A stretch of DNA of 21,291 nucleotides from Phycisphaerae bacterium. Its GTDB lineage: Bacteria; Planctomycetota; Phycisphaerae; UBA1845; PWPN01. A program made the position numbers and the translations under genes. Location: the NCBI GenBank assembly GCA_035384605.1, contig DAOOIV010000094.1:1-21291 (forward strand), written 5' to 3'. Below the pieces are notes generated by a model, which ran no database searches, had not been told where the DNA came from, and saw nothing but the letters and a program-made list of their open reading frames with translations. Positions 1 through 8,298 of this stretch are shown piece after piece (position 1 is the first letter of the stretch; the number at the start of each line of letters is the position of its first letter).

Positions 1-2
1 TC

Positions 3-2432
3 GGCCTGACGAGCAAGACGATCCCGGGCATGATCGCCAAGACGAACAACCCCCGGTTCGTCTGGGACTCTTATCGCCGCCTGATGCAGATGTATGCGGA
101 CGTGGTGATGGAAAAGGCCGAGGGAATCGAGCCGCCCGAAGACATGGGCGTCCGCCGACAGATGGAACGGGCAATGGAACAACTCAAACGCAGCAAGGGC
201 TACAAGCTGGACACCGATCTGACCGTCGAGGATCTACAAGCCCTGTGCGACACGTACAAGAAGATCATTCAGGACGTTCTGGGCAAGTCGTTCCCGGATG
301 ACCCCATGGAGCAGCTTTGGGGCGGCATCCGCGCGGTCTTTCAGTCATGGAACGGTAAGCGCGCGATCTCCTACAGGCGCATCGAGAACATTCCGGATGA
401 CTGGGGCACGGCGGTCAACGTCCAGGCAATGGTGTTCGGCAACATGGGCGAGAACAGCGCCACGGGCGTCGCATTTACCCGTAACCCGGCCACCGGTGAA
501 GACGCCTTCTACGGCGAGTGGCTGGTCAACGCCCAGGGCGAGGACGTCGTGGCCGGCATCCGAACCCCAAGTCCGTTAAATGAGGCAACACGCCCCGAAG
601 GTAACACCGAGCCCAGCCTCGAAAAGGCTAATCCCAAGACCTACAAGCAGCTTCACGCCATCCGCGACAAGCTGGAGAAGCATTTCCGCGAAATGCAGGA
701 TATCGAGTTCACCATCGAGGAAGGCAAGGTCTACATGCTGCAGACCCGCACCGGCAAGCGCACGGGGCCGGCGGCGGTGCGAATCGCGGTGGACATGGCC
801 AAGTCGAAGCTGATCACGCCGGAAGAGGCGGTAATGCGAGTGACTCCGGCCCAGCTCGATGAGGTGCTCCATGATGTGCTCGACCCGCTCGCGGAAAAGA
901 GCGCGATCAAACTGTGCACCGGCCTTCCGGCCGGCCCGGGCGGCGCGACCGGACAGGTGGTATTCACGGCCGAGGCGGCCGTCGAGGCGGCCGGCAAGGG
1001 CAAGCAAGTGATCCTGGTCCGTGAGGAGACGAACCCCGAGGACGTCGAGGGCATGCGTGCGGCGGTCGGCATTCTGACCGCCCGCGGCGGCATGACCAGC
1101 CACGCCGCACTGGTGGCCCGCGGCTGGGGCAAGTGTTGCATCGTCGGGGCGGGCGACGTACATGTCGACCTCGCCGGCAGAAGCCTGCGGGTCGGCAACG
1201 AAATCATTCGCGAAGGCGAATGGTTGAGCCTCAACGGCACCAAGGGCGTGGTCTACAAGGATCGCCTCCCAATGGTCGCAGGGGCCGAAGATAATCCCTA
1301 TTTCAAACAGTTCATGGCGATGTGCGACAAGATCCGCAAGCTCGGCGTGCGCGCGAACGCGGATACGCCCGCGGATGCCGCCAAGGCCCGCAAGTTCGGT
1401 GCCGCCGGCATCGGACTCTTCCGCACGGAGCACATGTTCTACGGCAAGGGAGCCGAGGAGCCGCTGTTCAAGCTGCGAAAGATGATCCATGCCAGGTCGC
1501 TCGAGGAACGCAAGGCGGCGCTGGATGAACTCTTCCCGCACGTGAAGTCGGATATCAAGGCGACGCTTGAAGCGATGGACGGCCTCCCGGTGACCATCCG
1601 CCTGCTGGATCCGCCGCTGCACGAGTTTGTGCCCCAGAAGGAAGATGAGCGAAGGAAGCTGGCCGCCGGTCTGGGCATCTCGCTCGAGGAACTCGAGAAA
1701 CGGGCTGAGTCGCTGGACGAAGTGAATCCGATGATGGGACACCGCGGCGTTCGCCTCGGTGTCACCTACCCGGAAGTCAGCGAGATGCAGGTTCGGGCGA
1801 TCCTCGAGGCGGCAGCCGAGCTGATCAAGGCCGGCAAGAAGGCCATGCCCGAGATCATGATCCCGGTAACGTGCGATGTGAGCGAGCTGAAGCATCAGAA
1901 GCAGATCGTCGATCGCGTGGCTGGCGAGGTGGCGAAGAAATTCGGAATGAAGAAGATTTCGTTCCTGTACGGCACGATGATCGAAATCCCACGCGCGGCG
2001 TTGAAGGCCGACGAAATGGCACAGGTGGCCGAGTTCTTCAGCTTCGGCACGAACGATCTGACGCAGATGACGTTCGGATTCAGCCGCGATGACGTGGGAG
2101 GGTTTGTGCCCGAATACATCAAGGGCAAGCTCCTGCCCGCCGACCCCTTCCAGATACTGGATCAGAGCGGGGTGGGCGAGTTGGTCAAGCTTGGAATCGA
2201 GCGCGGCCGGGCGACCCGCCCAGGTTTGAAGGTCGGGATTTGCGGCGAACACGGCGGCGAGCCGGAGTCGGTCAAGTTCTGCCACCGTGTGGGGATGGAC
2301 TATGTGAGCTGCTCACCCTACCGCGTCCCGATCGCCCGACTGGCGGCGGCAAAGGCGGTGGTCGAAGAGAAGAGAACCCAATCGGCCAAGCCTGCCAAGA
2401 AGGGCAAAAAGACACCGAAACGCAAGAAGTAG
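3..2432 (+). CDS. ppdK: Pyruvate, phosphate dikinase (5'-truncated by window edge)
   Basis: Interconverts pyruvate + ATP + Pi with PEP + AMP + PPi in the cytosol, at the glycolysis/gluconeogenesis branch point. The reading frame is open from base 3, so the gene enters from outside the window; roughly the first 100 residues (part of the ATP-grasp domain) are missing. The first ATG at base 30 is internal. Numbering from that ATG, the nucleotide-binding domain carries GVAFTRNPATGE. The swivelling phosphohistidine domain has GGMTSHAALVARGWGK with phospho-acceptor His358. The C-terminal PEP/pyruvate barrel has GLFRTEHMF, FSFGTNDLTQMTFG and GICGEHGG with catalytic Cys738. The His/Cys spacing matches the classical ~870-residue enzyme. 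The last ~20 residues form a lysine-rich tail (AKKGKKTPKRKK) beyond the usual PPDK end. The neighbouring gene is convergent, so this is the last gene of its transcript, and a terminator follows about 55 bases later. Identity is very secure. Confidence 0.97.
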   Translation, partial: GLTSKTIPGMIAKTNNPRFVWDSYRRLMQMYADVVMEKAEGIEPPEDMGVRRQMERAMEQLKRSKGYKLDTDLTVEDLQALCDTYKKIIQDVLGKSFPDDPMEQLWGGIRAVFQSWNGKRAISYRRIENIPDDWGTAVNVQAMVFGNMGENSATGVAFTRNPATGEDAFYGEWLVNAQGEDVVAGIRTPSPLNEATRPEGNTEPSLEKANPKTYKQLHAIRDKLEKHFREMQDIEFTIEEGKVYMLQTRTGKRTGPAAVRIAVDMAKSKLITPEEAVMRVTPAQLDEVLHDVLDPLAEKSAIKLCTGLPAGPGGATGQVVFTAEAAVEAAGKGKQVILVREETNPEDVEGMRAAVGILTARGGMTSHAALVARGWGKCCIVGAGDVHVDLAGRSLRVGNEIIREGEWLSLNGTKGVVYKDRLPMVAGAEDNPYFKQFMAMCDKIRKLGVRANADTPADAAKARKFGAAGIGLFRTEHMFYGKGAEEPLFKLRKMIHARSLEERKAALDELFPHVKSDIKATLEAMDGLPVTIRLLDPPLHEFVPQKEDERRKLAAGLGISLEELEKRAESLDEVNPMMGHRGVRLGVTYPEVSEMQVRAILEAAAELIKAGKKAMPEIMIPVTCDVSELKHQKQIVDRVAGEVAKKFGMKKISFLYGTMIEIPRAALKADEMAQVAEFFSFGTNDLTQMTFGFSRDDVGGFVPEYIKGKLLPADPFQILDQSGVGELVKLGIERGRATRPGLKVGICGEHGGEPESVKFCHRVGMDYVSCSPYRVPIARLAAAKAVVEEKRTQSAKPAKKGKKTPKRKK

Positions 2433-2487
2433 AACGCGCCGCTTCGGTGCTGGCGATCAGTTGCTGACTGGACGATTGACAACAGAA

Positions 2488-2528
2488 CGCCCCGCTTCTC
2501 CTTTCGGAGAGGCGGGGTGCCCTTTTTT
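2488..2528 (+). terminator. Rho-independent terminator of ppdK
   Basis: A 13-14 bp GC-rich stem (2488-2501 with 2506-2519, including G-T wobbles) closes a TTTC loop. A run of six T (2523-2528) follows almost immediately. It lies about 55 bases after the ppdK stop, in the right orientation. Confidence 0.9.
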
Positions 2529-2649
2529 CCACAACCTCGGCATCACCGCGATACCGTTCGATCGCAGACACCTGAACTTGTACTTGCTGGCGGACCCTTG
2601 TCGGGTATGTGATTGCAGCCTATCCAGGAACGACCGTCTGGTCCTTGTT

Positions 2650-2689
2650 CAACAGGAAAGCCACGAACACACCGAGGTATGCTCGTGGC
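2650..2689 (-). terminator. Probable terminator of the RRM gene
   Basis: On the minus strand GCCACGAGCATAC pairs with GTGTGTTCGTGGC around a very short loop (2660-2689, 12-13 bp with two wobbles). It is followed by TTTCCTGTTG. The stem is strong but the T tract is poor, so termination is likely but not certain. It lies about 90 bases past the RRM stop. Confidence 0.5.
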
Positions 2690-2777
2690 CTTCGGCTACT
2701 CTAGGGTTCGCAGAGTATTGCGAAAGCCGACATCACGATCGGCCGGAAGAGCCAGATCGCTGTCGGCTTCAGGACAT

Positions 2778-3101
2778 TCAGTAGCGGCCCCTGCCACCAC
2801 CATAGCCGCCACCGCCGCCATGGCCGCCTCGGCCGCGACCGCCACCACGATCTTCGCGCGGCTTGGCTTCATTGACCTTCAGCGGCCTTCCGCTGACCTC
2901 TTGGCCGTCAAGGGCCGAGATCGCGGCTTGGGCCTCTTCGTTTGTACCCATCTCCACGAAACCGAAGCCCTTGCTCCGGCCACTGGCCCGATCCATGATC
3001 ACTTCCGCACTCTGGACGCTGCCATGAGGTGCGAAAAGCTCAGCCAGTTCATCGCTGGTGGTAGAGTACGACAGATTTCCGACATACAACTTCTTGCCCA
3101 T
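2778..3101 (-). CDS. Small RRM-type RNA-binding protein with glycine-rich tail
   Basis: A 107-residue single-RRM protein of the type found in cyanobacteria (Rbp family) and planctomycetes, expected to bind single-stranded RNA in the cytoplasm. RNP2 is LYVGNL (residues 5-10) and RNP1 is KGFGFVEM (44-51), both with the aromatic residues that stack on bases. The RRM spans about residues 4-82. The tail (about 85-107) is Gly/Arg-rich (RGGGRGRGGHGGGGGYGGGRGRY), like eukaryotic glycine-rich RNA-binding proteins. The ATG at 3101 is chosen because AGGAG sits 8 bases upstream; an in-frame TTG two codons earlier is too close to that site. A long non-coding region precedes the gene, and cyanobacterial members of this family are often cold-induced with long leaders. 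That regulation is an inference here. Confidence 0.95.
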   Translation of the reverse strand: MGKKLYVGNLSYSTTSDELAELFAPHGSVQSAEVIMDRASGRSKGFGFVEMGTNEEAQAAISALDGQEVSGRPLKVNEAKPREDRGGGRGRGGHGGGGGYGGGRGRY

Positions 3102-3270
3102 CGTCAATTCTCCTGTTCGAGGGCATCACGACCCGCATTTCTCTTTCCGGGTCCTTTCAGAAAGTGGCCAACATTCCGGCCAAGAAGGTAGGAGGGCGAT
3201 TGAGATTGCAGTGCGGACTTGTTCAACCAACGTCACGTTCCTGACTCGTTCGACAAACCAACCAGAAAAC

Positions 3271-3299
3271 ACTATACACTGCAATTCACGAAAAGTACA
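3271..3299 (-). promoter_or_regulatory. Candidate promoter for the RRM gene
   Basis: On the minus strand TATAGT (3276-3271) fits a -10 box at five of six positions. A weak -35, TGTACT (3299-3294), lies 17 bases away. The stretch is a local AT-rich island. If used, it gives a leader of about 165 bases before the RRM start codon. Suggestive only. Confidence 0.3.
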
Positions 3300-3670
3300 G
3301 CCCGCGTTCTCCGAAATGTGCCTGCCCACCTTCTTCAGACCGCAAGTCTGGGCCGGAACGTGGGAGGCCGCCGGCAGGCCTGGACAGGGCGCGGGGCCCT
3401 CTCCAACCGGCGAAAACCTTCTAAACTGTTGATATGGCTAATGATACGATTGTTTCGGCCCACGGTACGTGTGGCGACGTTACCCATTTCCGCAAGTGAC
3501 TGCTTACCGACACCCCGCCGCGAGTTCCGGTTCGCGATTGGCCCGTTGCCGATTGCCTTGGGGCCGGGTCGCTTGACATCTTTTTTGCCTTCTCGACTAT
3601 GTGTCGTGGGCCAGGAACCTTGATCGGATCGTTTGCCGGGCCCTACGGATGAGTCGTTCATTGGAACCTT

Positions 3671-3822
3671 GCGGCCGGACATCTGTGCGCCTTGCGCGCA
3701 TGTTTCCGGATCGCCGGGCGCCATGCCCACGGCTCTGCGTGGGCATGCGCCTTTAGTCTCCTCCGTCGCGACGGGTGTGCGCTTTGGCGCATCTTTTGGT
3801 TGCGGCCGAAGGCCGCCTTGGG
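3671..3822 (+). repeat. Dispersed intergenic repeat, copy A (rearranged)
   Basis: Related to copies at 13785-13876 and 19683-19774, but in two pieces. The part at 3680-3712 carries the central block (GCGCATGTTTCCGGATCGC). The part at 3755-3819 carries the left end (GTCTCCTCCGTCGCGAC) joined directly to the right end, with the middle missing. The right-end hairpin is here a perfect GCGGCC-GAA-GGCCGC (3802-3816), followed by GCCTT as in the other copies. It ends only 14 bases before the ATG of the downstream gene. Confidence 0.7.
3722..3747. repeat. Perfect 10-bp inverted repeat inside copy A
   Basis: CATGCCCACG (3722-3731) pairs exactly with CGTGGGCATG (3738-3747) around a six-base loop. No T tract follows. 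It lies at the junction between the two pieces of repeat copy A and is absent from the other two copies. Confidence 0.7.
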
Positions 3823-3835
3823 AAGACAGTCTTCA

Positions 3836-4846
3836 ATGTTGAGAAACCCCACCGCAGCACTCTGTACCGTAACGTTCTGGGCGACCCTTCTTTGCTTCGG
3901 CTGCAACGGCACGGGGCAAAGCGCGCTCATGCCACGCATCGCCGGTCCCTGGTGGACCGTTGCCCGCAGCCCCGACCTGGGCGGATTGAACGGGCCTCCT
4001 GCCGAGAACCCGAACCATCGCCAGGAACCCGTCGATTTCGCGATCTGGCAGGCGGCCGACGGAACGTGGCAGATCTGGTCCTGCATCCGCAACACGAGAT
4101 GCGGTGGTCTGACACGATTGTTCTATCGCTGGGAAGGCAAACGCCTGACCGATCCGGACTGGACGCCGCTGGGGATCGCCATGCAGGCCGATCCGAAATA
4201 CGAATCCCGCGTCGGCGGTTTGCAGGCCCCGTATGTCATTCGCATCGGTGACCTCTACTACATGATCTACGGGGACTGGGACTGGTTGATGATCCAGCGG
4301 AGCCGAGACGGAAAAGTGTTTGAGAGGTGGCCCTATCCCAACGGCAAGCTGGGCATGTTTACCGAAGGCCCCGAAGCCAACACCCGCGACCCGATGCTGA
4401 TCCGGATCAACGATCTCTGGCATTGCTACTACACGGCCTTCCCAAACCAGATCGGGGCGGTGTTCTGTCGGACATCAAAGGATCTGCGCACTTGGAGCGA
4501 ATCGAAGGTGGTTGCTCGCGGCGGCCTCACGGGCACTTCGCCATACTCCTGCGAATGCCCGCATGTGGTGAAAATCGGCGACTGGTTCTACTTGTTCCGT
4601 ACACAGCGTTACGCCGGTCCGCCAACCACCAGCGTTTATCGTTCGAAAGATCCCATGGATTTCGGCATCGATGAGAAGGCGGATGACAAGTTCGTCTGCC
4701 TGCTGGAAGTGGCCGCCCCGGAGATTGTCTTTCACGGCAACCTCTACTATATTGCCGCCCTGCTGCCGGACATCCAGGGCATCCGCATCGCTCGCCTGAC
4801 ATGGATCCCGGACAGCATGAACCGCGGGGGATCGACCACAAACTGA
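3836..4846 (+). CDS. Secreted five-bladed propeller glycosidase-like protein (GH43/GH32-like)
   Basis: 336 residues; probably hydrolyses glycosides outside the cytoplasm. A hydrophobic N-terminus (residues 8-22) ends at Cys23 in a poor lipobox (CFGC), so it is a signal peptide and possibly a lipoprotein. The body has repeated blade-like strands: DLYYMIYGD, DLWHCYYTAF, DWFYLFRTQ, NLYYIAALL. The acidic residues expected of the GH43/GH32/GH68 fold appear as PVDFAIW (Asp67), TRDPMLI (Asp185) and CECPHVV (Glu240). The RDP and ECP motifs recall GH32, but the WMNDPNG motif is absent, so family and substrate are open. The ATG at 3836 is preferred because the upstream open frame is just repeat copy A; the ribosome-binding site is weak (GGGAAG). 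The next gene starts 63 bases later on the same strand, suggesting an operon. Confidence 0.8.
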   Translation: MLRNPTAALCTVTFWATLLCFGCNGTGQSALMPRIAGPWWTVARSPDLGGLNGPPAENPNHRQEPVDFAIWQAADGTWQIWSCIRNTRCGGLTRLFYRWEGKRLTDPDWTPLGIAMQADPKYESRVGGLQAPYVIRIGDLYYMIYGDWDWLMIQRSRDGKVFERWPYPNGKLGMFTEGPEANTRDPMLIRINDLWHCYYTAFPNQIGAVFCRTSKDLRTWSESKVVARGGLTGTSPYSCECPHVVKIGDWFYLFRTQRYAGPPTTSVYRSKDPMDFGIDEKADDKFVCLLEVAAPEIVFHGNLYYIAALLPDIQGIRIARLTWIPDSMNRGGSTTN

Positions 4847-4909
4847 CGACGGAGGCCAACGGCAGGATGCCAATCGCTGATAGCCCTCCGTCTCTTCCAG
4901 GAGACTACC

Positions 4910-6019
4910 ATGCCTTCATTCAACGGACTCGGTATGCACCTCGGTAATCTTCCACGACTCTCCAATGCCAAGACCCGATCGATCAGCCCGGAGAATTTCA
5001 CCGGCGAAAAGGGCAAGGGCGGCATGGCCACGGAGGGGCTGGGCAGGGAGGCCGCTCGCCAGCTGGGGCAAGGCTGGAAGATCTCGCCGGCAATCAAGAT
5101 CGCGGCCGGGGAGGAACGAGAATTGGCCAATATCCAAGGCCCCGGCGCGATCCAGCAGATCTGGATGACTCCGACCGGACCGTGGCGAATGCAGATTCTC
5201 CGGATCTACTGGGACGACCAGGCGATGCCGTCGGTCGAGTGCCCGATCGGCGACTTCTTCGCTTGCGGCTGGGGCCGGTACGCCCACGTCAATTCGCTGG
5301 CCGTCTGCGTCAACCCCGGCAGCGCGTTCAACTGCTACTGGGAGATGCCCTTCCGCAAGAAATGCCGCATCACCTTCACGAACCTCGACGACAAGGAGAT
5401 GGTCCTTTTCTACCAGATCAACTACACGCTGACCGAAGTGCCCGAGGACGCGGCCTACTTCCATGCTCAGTTTCGCCGCTGCAACCCCCTGCCCTACAAG
5501 ACCGACTACACCATCGTCGACGGCATCAAGGGCAAAGGACAGTTCGTCGGCACCTACATGGCCTGGGGTGTCAACAACAACGGCTGGTGGGGCGAAGGCG
5601 AGATCAAGTTCTTCATCGACGGCGACACCCAGTGGCCCACCATCTGCGGGACCGGCACCGAGGACTATTTCTGCGGCTCCTACTGCTTCATCGTCAATAA
5701 GGGGCCCGGCGGCACTCGCGAGGGCAAGGGCGAGCAGTATCAGGAGTACTCGACGCCGTATGCCGGCATGCCGCAGGTCATCCGCCCGGACGGCGTCTAT
5801 GACGCCAACACCCGTTTCGGGCTGTATCGCTGGCACATCATGGATCCGGTTCGGTTCGAGAAGGATTTGCGGATTACCATCCAGGCCCTCGGCTGGCGAA
5901 GCCATGGCCGCTATCTGCCTCTGCAGGACGACATCGCCTCCGTCGCCTACTGGTACCAGACGCTGCCGACGGCTCCGTTCCCGAAGCTGCCGGATAGGGA
6001 TCACCTCGAGATCATCTGA
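4910..6019 (+). CDS. DUF2961 / GH172-family protein
   Basis: 369 residues matching the DUF2961 family (CAZy GH172), whose characterised members act on fructofuranose and arabinofuranose linkages. Visible family features are NIQGPGAIQQIWMT, the long jelly-roll strand region with PIGDFFACGWG, and GTGTEDYFCGSY containing the conserved glutamate Glu251. The C-terminus has RWHIMDPVRFEKDLRITIQALG and ends with DDIASVAYWYQ. No signal peptide is seen, so it is predicted to be cytoplasmic, unlike the secreted protein upstream. The ATG has AGGAG six bases upstream. This site lies inside a small potential hairpin (GTCTC 4890-4894 with GAGAC 4901-4905), which could damp initiation. It is second in the operon, next to a convergent symporter. 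Family assignment is firm; the exact substrate is unknown. Confidence 0.93.
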   Translation: MPSFNGLGMHLGNLPRLSNAKTRSISPENFTGEKGKGGMATEGLGREAARQLGQGWKISPAIKIAAGEERELANIQGPGAIQQIWMTPTGPWRMQILRIYWDDQAMPSVECPIGDFFACGWGRYAHVNSLAVCVNPGSAFNCYWEMPFRKKCRITFTNLDDKEMVLFYQINYTLTEVPEDAAYFHAQFRRCNPLPYKTDYTIVDGIKGKGQFVGTYMAWGVNNNGWWGEGEIKFFIDGDTQWPTICGTGTEDYFCGSYCFIVNKGPGGTREGKGEQYQEYSTPYAGMPQVIRPDGVYDANTRFGLYRWHIMDPVRFEKDLRITIQALGWRSHGRYLPLQDDIASVAYWYQTLPTAPFPKLPDRDHLEII

Positions 6020-6189
6020 GCATCACGGCGTGCCGAGCACGCGCCGCTTGGCTTGGCACTGCCAAGGAGACCGCTCCAGTCGGATCGTGGCCAGATCTCG
6101 GCGAGCCCTTTCGAGCCAGAACCGCTCTCATAGGTTTGCCGAAAGATTGCCCCCTGCATGTTTTCCTGACAGGCCAACGACCCGCGCGC

Positions 6190-7788
6190 CTACCAGTATC
6201 GCCGGTAGAGGTAAAACCAGATTGCGGCGTAGATGGAAAACCAGAGTATGAGGCTCTTGTACCACGGGCGCGGCGGGGCGTCGGCACGGCGCGCGAGCAG
6301 TGCCGGGCTCCAGTTGAACGGCTCCCATCGCTCAGCCGGTGGAGGTGGATAGCGCAGCGAGACGATGACCGCGCCGGCGATGGTCAGCACCTGGGCAAAG
6401 AAGGCCAGGTAGAGCCAGTGAAGCTTGACGCCGGCGAGGTGGAAACCCGCGATGATGACGGCCTGGATCGCGGTACCGCCGAAGAGGGCAAAAAGACCGC
6501 CCTGGTAGTTAGCACGCTTCCACAGGATGCCGAGGAACAGGGCCGTCAGGAACGGCGTCGAGAGATAGGTCACGCCCTGCTGAAAGTACTTGAAGATGCC
6601 GCCGAAGTGGGCGACGGCCGGGGCGACGAGCGCGGCGATAACCAGAGCCAGAAGCGAGGCGATGCGGCCGGCCCGGACGGTCTGGACATCGTCAGCGTGG
6701 GGGCGGAGCCATTTGCGGTAAACGTCGAGAGCAAAGAGCGTCGCCGTGGAATTGGACAGAGCGCTCAGCGTGGACATCACCGCGGCCAGAAAGCCGGCAA
6801 GCACGATTCCCCGCAGGCCCCAGTCCGGAGCCAGCATCCGCAAGGCAAAAGGGAAGGCCAGATCCCTGTCGCGCAGAGGATCGGCCATGTTCATCACGTG
6901 AATCCAGTGGTAGACGATCAGGCCGATGAAGCAGGTCACCAGCGGCCGTATGAAATTGATGAAGCCGGCGAAGATGATGCCCATGTAGCCGTCCCACTCA
7001 GAGCGGGCCCCGAGCACACGCTGGATCATCACCTGGTTGCCGGCCTGATAGAACAGGATGACGCCGAACATGGCGGTGATCAGCCCGAGGAAAGGCGCGG
7101 CCTCATCGCCGGGGGGACGGTAAAGGTGGAATCGATCGGGGCTTGCGGCGATCATCGCGTTCCAACCGCCATCGACTCTGCCCAGGGCGGCAAAGAAGAG
7201 CAGAACCCCCCCGCCAACCAGCATGAGGCACTGCATCGCGTCGGTCCACATCACCGACGCCAGGCCGCCCTTGACCGTATAGGCGGCGACGATCAGGACC
7301 GTGGCCCAGAGTGTGAGGTGGAAGGGCCAGCCGGTCAGGCCCGAGATGGCGAGTGTTCCACCGTACAGCACGGGCACCAGGAAGATGAACACGTAGGCGA
7401 AGAGCATGACGAAGCTGTAGAAATCACTGCACAGCGTGCCATAGCGGCGATGGAGGAATTCCGAGACGGTGGTGACGCGGTTCTTGAGGTACACCGGGAT
7501 GAAGAAGATCATCAGCAGCGTATAGACCGGCAGGCTGCACCACTCCCAGTTGGCGATGGCCATGCCGTGCTCATAGGCGGCCCCGACGGTGCCGACGATC
7601 TGCTCGCTGGAGACGCTGGTGGAGACGAAGGCCGAGCCGATGATCCACCATGGCAGACGGCCGGAAGCCAGGAAGTAGCCGCGGGCGGTCTTGTCCTGCC
7701 GACGCGAGGCCCAGAAACCGACGGCAACCACAGCGGCCAGCGAAGTGACGATGATCGAGAGGTCAAACGAGTTAAGGGCAAACTCCAC
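6190..7788 (-). CDS. Sodium:solute symporter (SSS/SLC5 family)
   Basis: A 532-residue inner-membrane protein with about 13 hydrophobic helices. It fits Na+-coupled symporters of the SSS family, many of which carry sugars. The stretch SGRLPWWIIGSAFVSTSVSSEQIVG is the conserved helix-1/2 signature. Further family segments are SEFLHRRYG, YTVKGGLASVMWTDAMQ and AAVMSTLSALSNSTATLF, the last containing the conserved Ser/Thr sodium-site region. GTG at 7788 is taken as the start because GGAGG lies 5 bases upstream; the open frame runs 34 codons further but without membrane character or a ribosome site. It converges on the GH172 operon and probably imports its product or a related sugar. That substrate link rests on position only. 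Confidence 0.93.
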   Translation of the reverse strand: MEFALNSFDLSIIVTSLAAVVAVGFWASRRQDKTARGYFLASGRLPWWIIGSAFVSTSVSSEQIVGTVGAAYEHGMAIANWEWCSLPVYTLLMIFFIPVYLKNRVTTVSEFLHRRYGTLCSDFYSFVMLFAYVFIFLVPVLYGGTLAISGLTGWPFHLTLWATVLIVAAYTVKGGLASVMWTDAMQCLMLVGGGVLLFFAALGRVDGGWNAMIAASPDRFHLYRPPGDEAAPFLGLITAMFGVILFYQAGNQVMIQRVLGARSEWDGYMGIIFAGFINFIRPLVTCFIGLIVYHWIHVMNMADPLRDRDLAFPFALRMLAPDWGLRGIVLAGFLAAVMSTLSALSNSTATLFALDVYRKWLRPHADDVQTVRAGRIASLLALVIAALVAPAVAHFGGIFKYFQQGVTYLSTPFLTALFLGILWKRANYQGGLFALFGGTAIQAVIIAGFHLAGVKLHWLYLAFFAQVLTIAGAVIVSLRYPPPPAERWEPFNWSPALLARRADAPPRPWYKSLILWFSIYAAIWFYLYRRYW

Positions 7789-8298
7789 GGAATCCTCCGT
7801 GCCTTGGCAAATCCGTGCTGAACTCGTTTTACGGACAGCCCATCTGAACTCAGTGCGGCCAATGATATGTGCAGACTCATGAAGCCCCAAGCGGTCCGAT
7901 ACACCGGGATTTGCCTCAGGGCACCCCGAAATGCGGCGGCGGGCAGAAGAGGCAGACGCCGCCGTGCGTTGCCGCTACTTCCCGACAGCCGGGCAGTGTC
8001 GTGCACAAGGCAGCCGGCTTGGCGTCGCTCACCGGGCCATGGCATGGTGCTGCCCACCGAAGGGCAGTACACCAATCAGGCCTTCCGGTTCGGCGGCATT
8101 CTTGCGTCCGCATATGTGTTTGCTACCCGACCCGGAACGACCGTCCCGTGCCCCATAATTCGTCGTATGGCGGCTGCGGCACGACGATGGGCTCAAGTCT
8201 GCGCACCATTTGTGAAGCAGGCAGAATCCCGATCCGATGACGGATGATGCACAGCGATATCCTTCTCACTGTGCTCACTCGCCGAGCGGAGATGCCCC
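7789..8298. other. Divergent intergenic region
   Basis: 510 bases between the symporter and the coiled-coil membrane protein. It holds a candidate symporter promoter (7862-7890) and a small inverted repeat (CTGCCC...GGGCAG near 8052-8069). Overlapping open frames on both strands have no recognisable family and no good ribosome sites. It may be a decayed gene, but I cannot show that. Confidence 0.5.
7862..7890 (-). promoter_or_regulatory. Candidate promoter for the symporter gene
   Basis: On the minus strand TTGGGG (7890-7885) and TATCAT (7867-7862, five of six matches to the -10 consensus) are separated by exactly 17 bases. They sit about 75 bases upstream of the GTG start. Confidence 0.4.

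Larger units (their letters stand above)
2433..2777. other. Intergenic region between convergent ppdK and RRM genes
   Basis: This 345-base spacer holds the ppdK terminator (2488-2528) and a second hairpin oriented for the RRM gene (2650-2689). I see no gene, tRNA or further repeat in the rest. Confidence 0.6.
3102..3835. other. Long divergent intergenic region
   Basis: 734 bases between the divergently transcribed RRM gene and the glycosidase-like gene. It holds the candidate RRM promoter (3271-3299), the composite repeat copy A (3671-3822) and a 10-bp hairpin (3722-3747). The short open frames here on both strands have no recognisable domain, and several simply read through the repeat. I see no gene I can defend. 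Confidence 0.6.

Noticed and set aside
576..2285. A 569-codon open frame antisense to ppdK
   Set aside because: It lies wholly opposite a conserved enzyme; long antisense frames are expected in GC-rich coding DNA, and the translation shows no recognisable domain.
3722..3747. Intrinsic terminator
   Set aside because: The stem is perfect but no T tract follows on either strand, and no gene ends nearby.
3692..3835. Longer N-terminus for the propeller glycosidase
   Set aside because: The extra codons read through repeat copy A; the signal-peptide-like start at 3836 is better supported.
4916..6004. A 362-codon open frame antisense to the GH172 gene
   Set aside because: It is a shadow of the conserved DUF2961 coding sequence, with no family features of its own.
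6136..7821. A 561-codon plus-strand open frame opposite the symporter
   Set aside because: The translation is acidic, His/Gly-rich and domain-free, while the minus strand encodes a clear multi-helix transporter.
7867..8247. Small plus-strand genes in the symporter spacer
   Set aside because: Several overlapping frames of equal length have Arg/Ala-rich, GC-driven translations and no family match.
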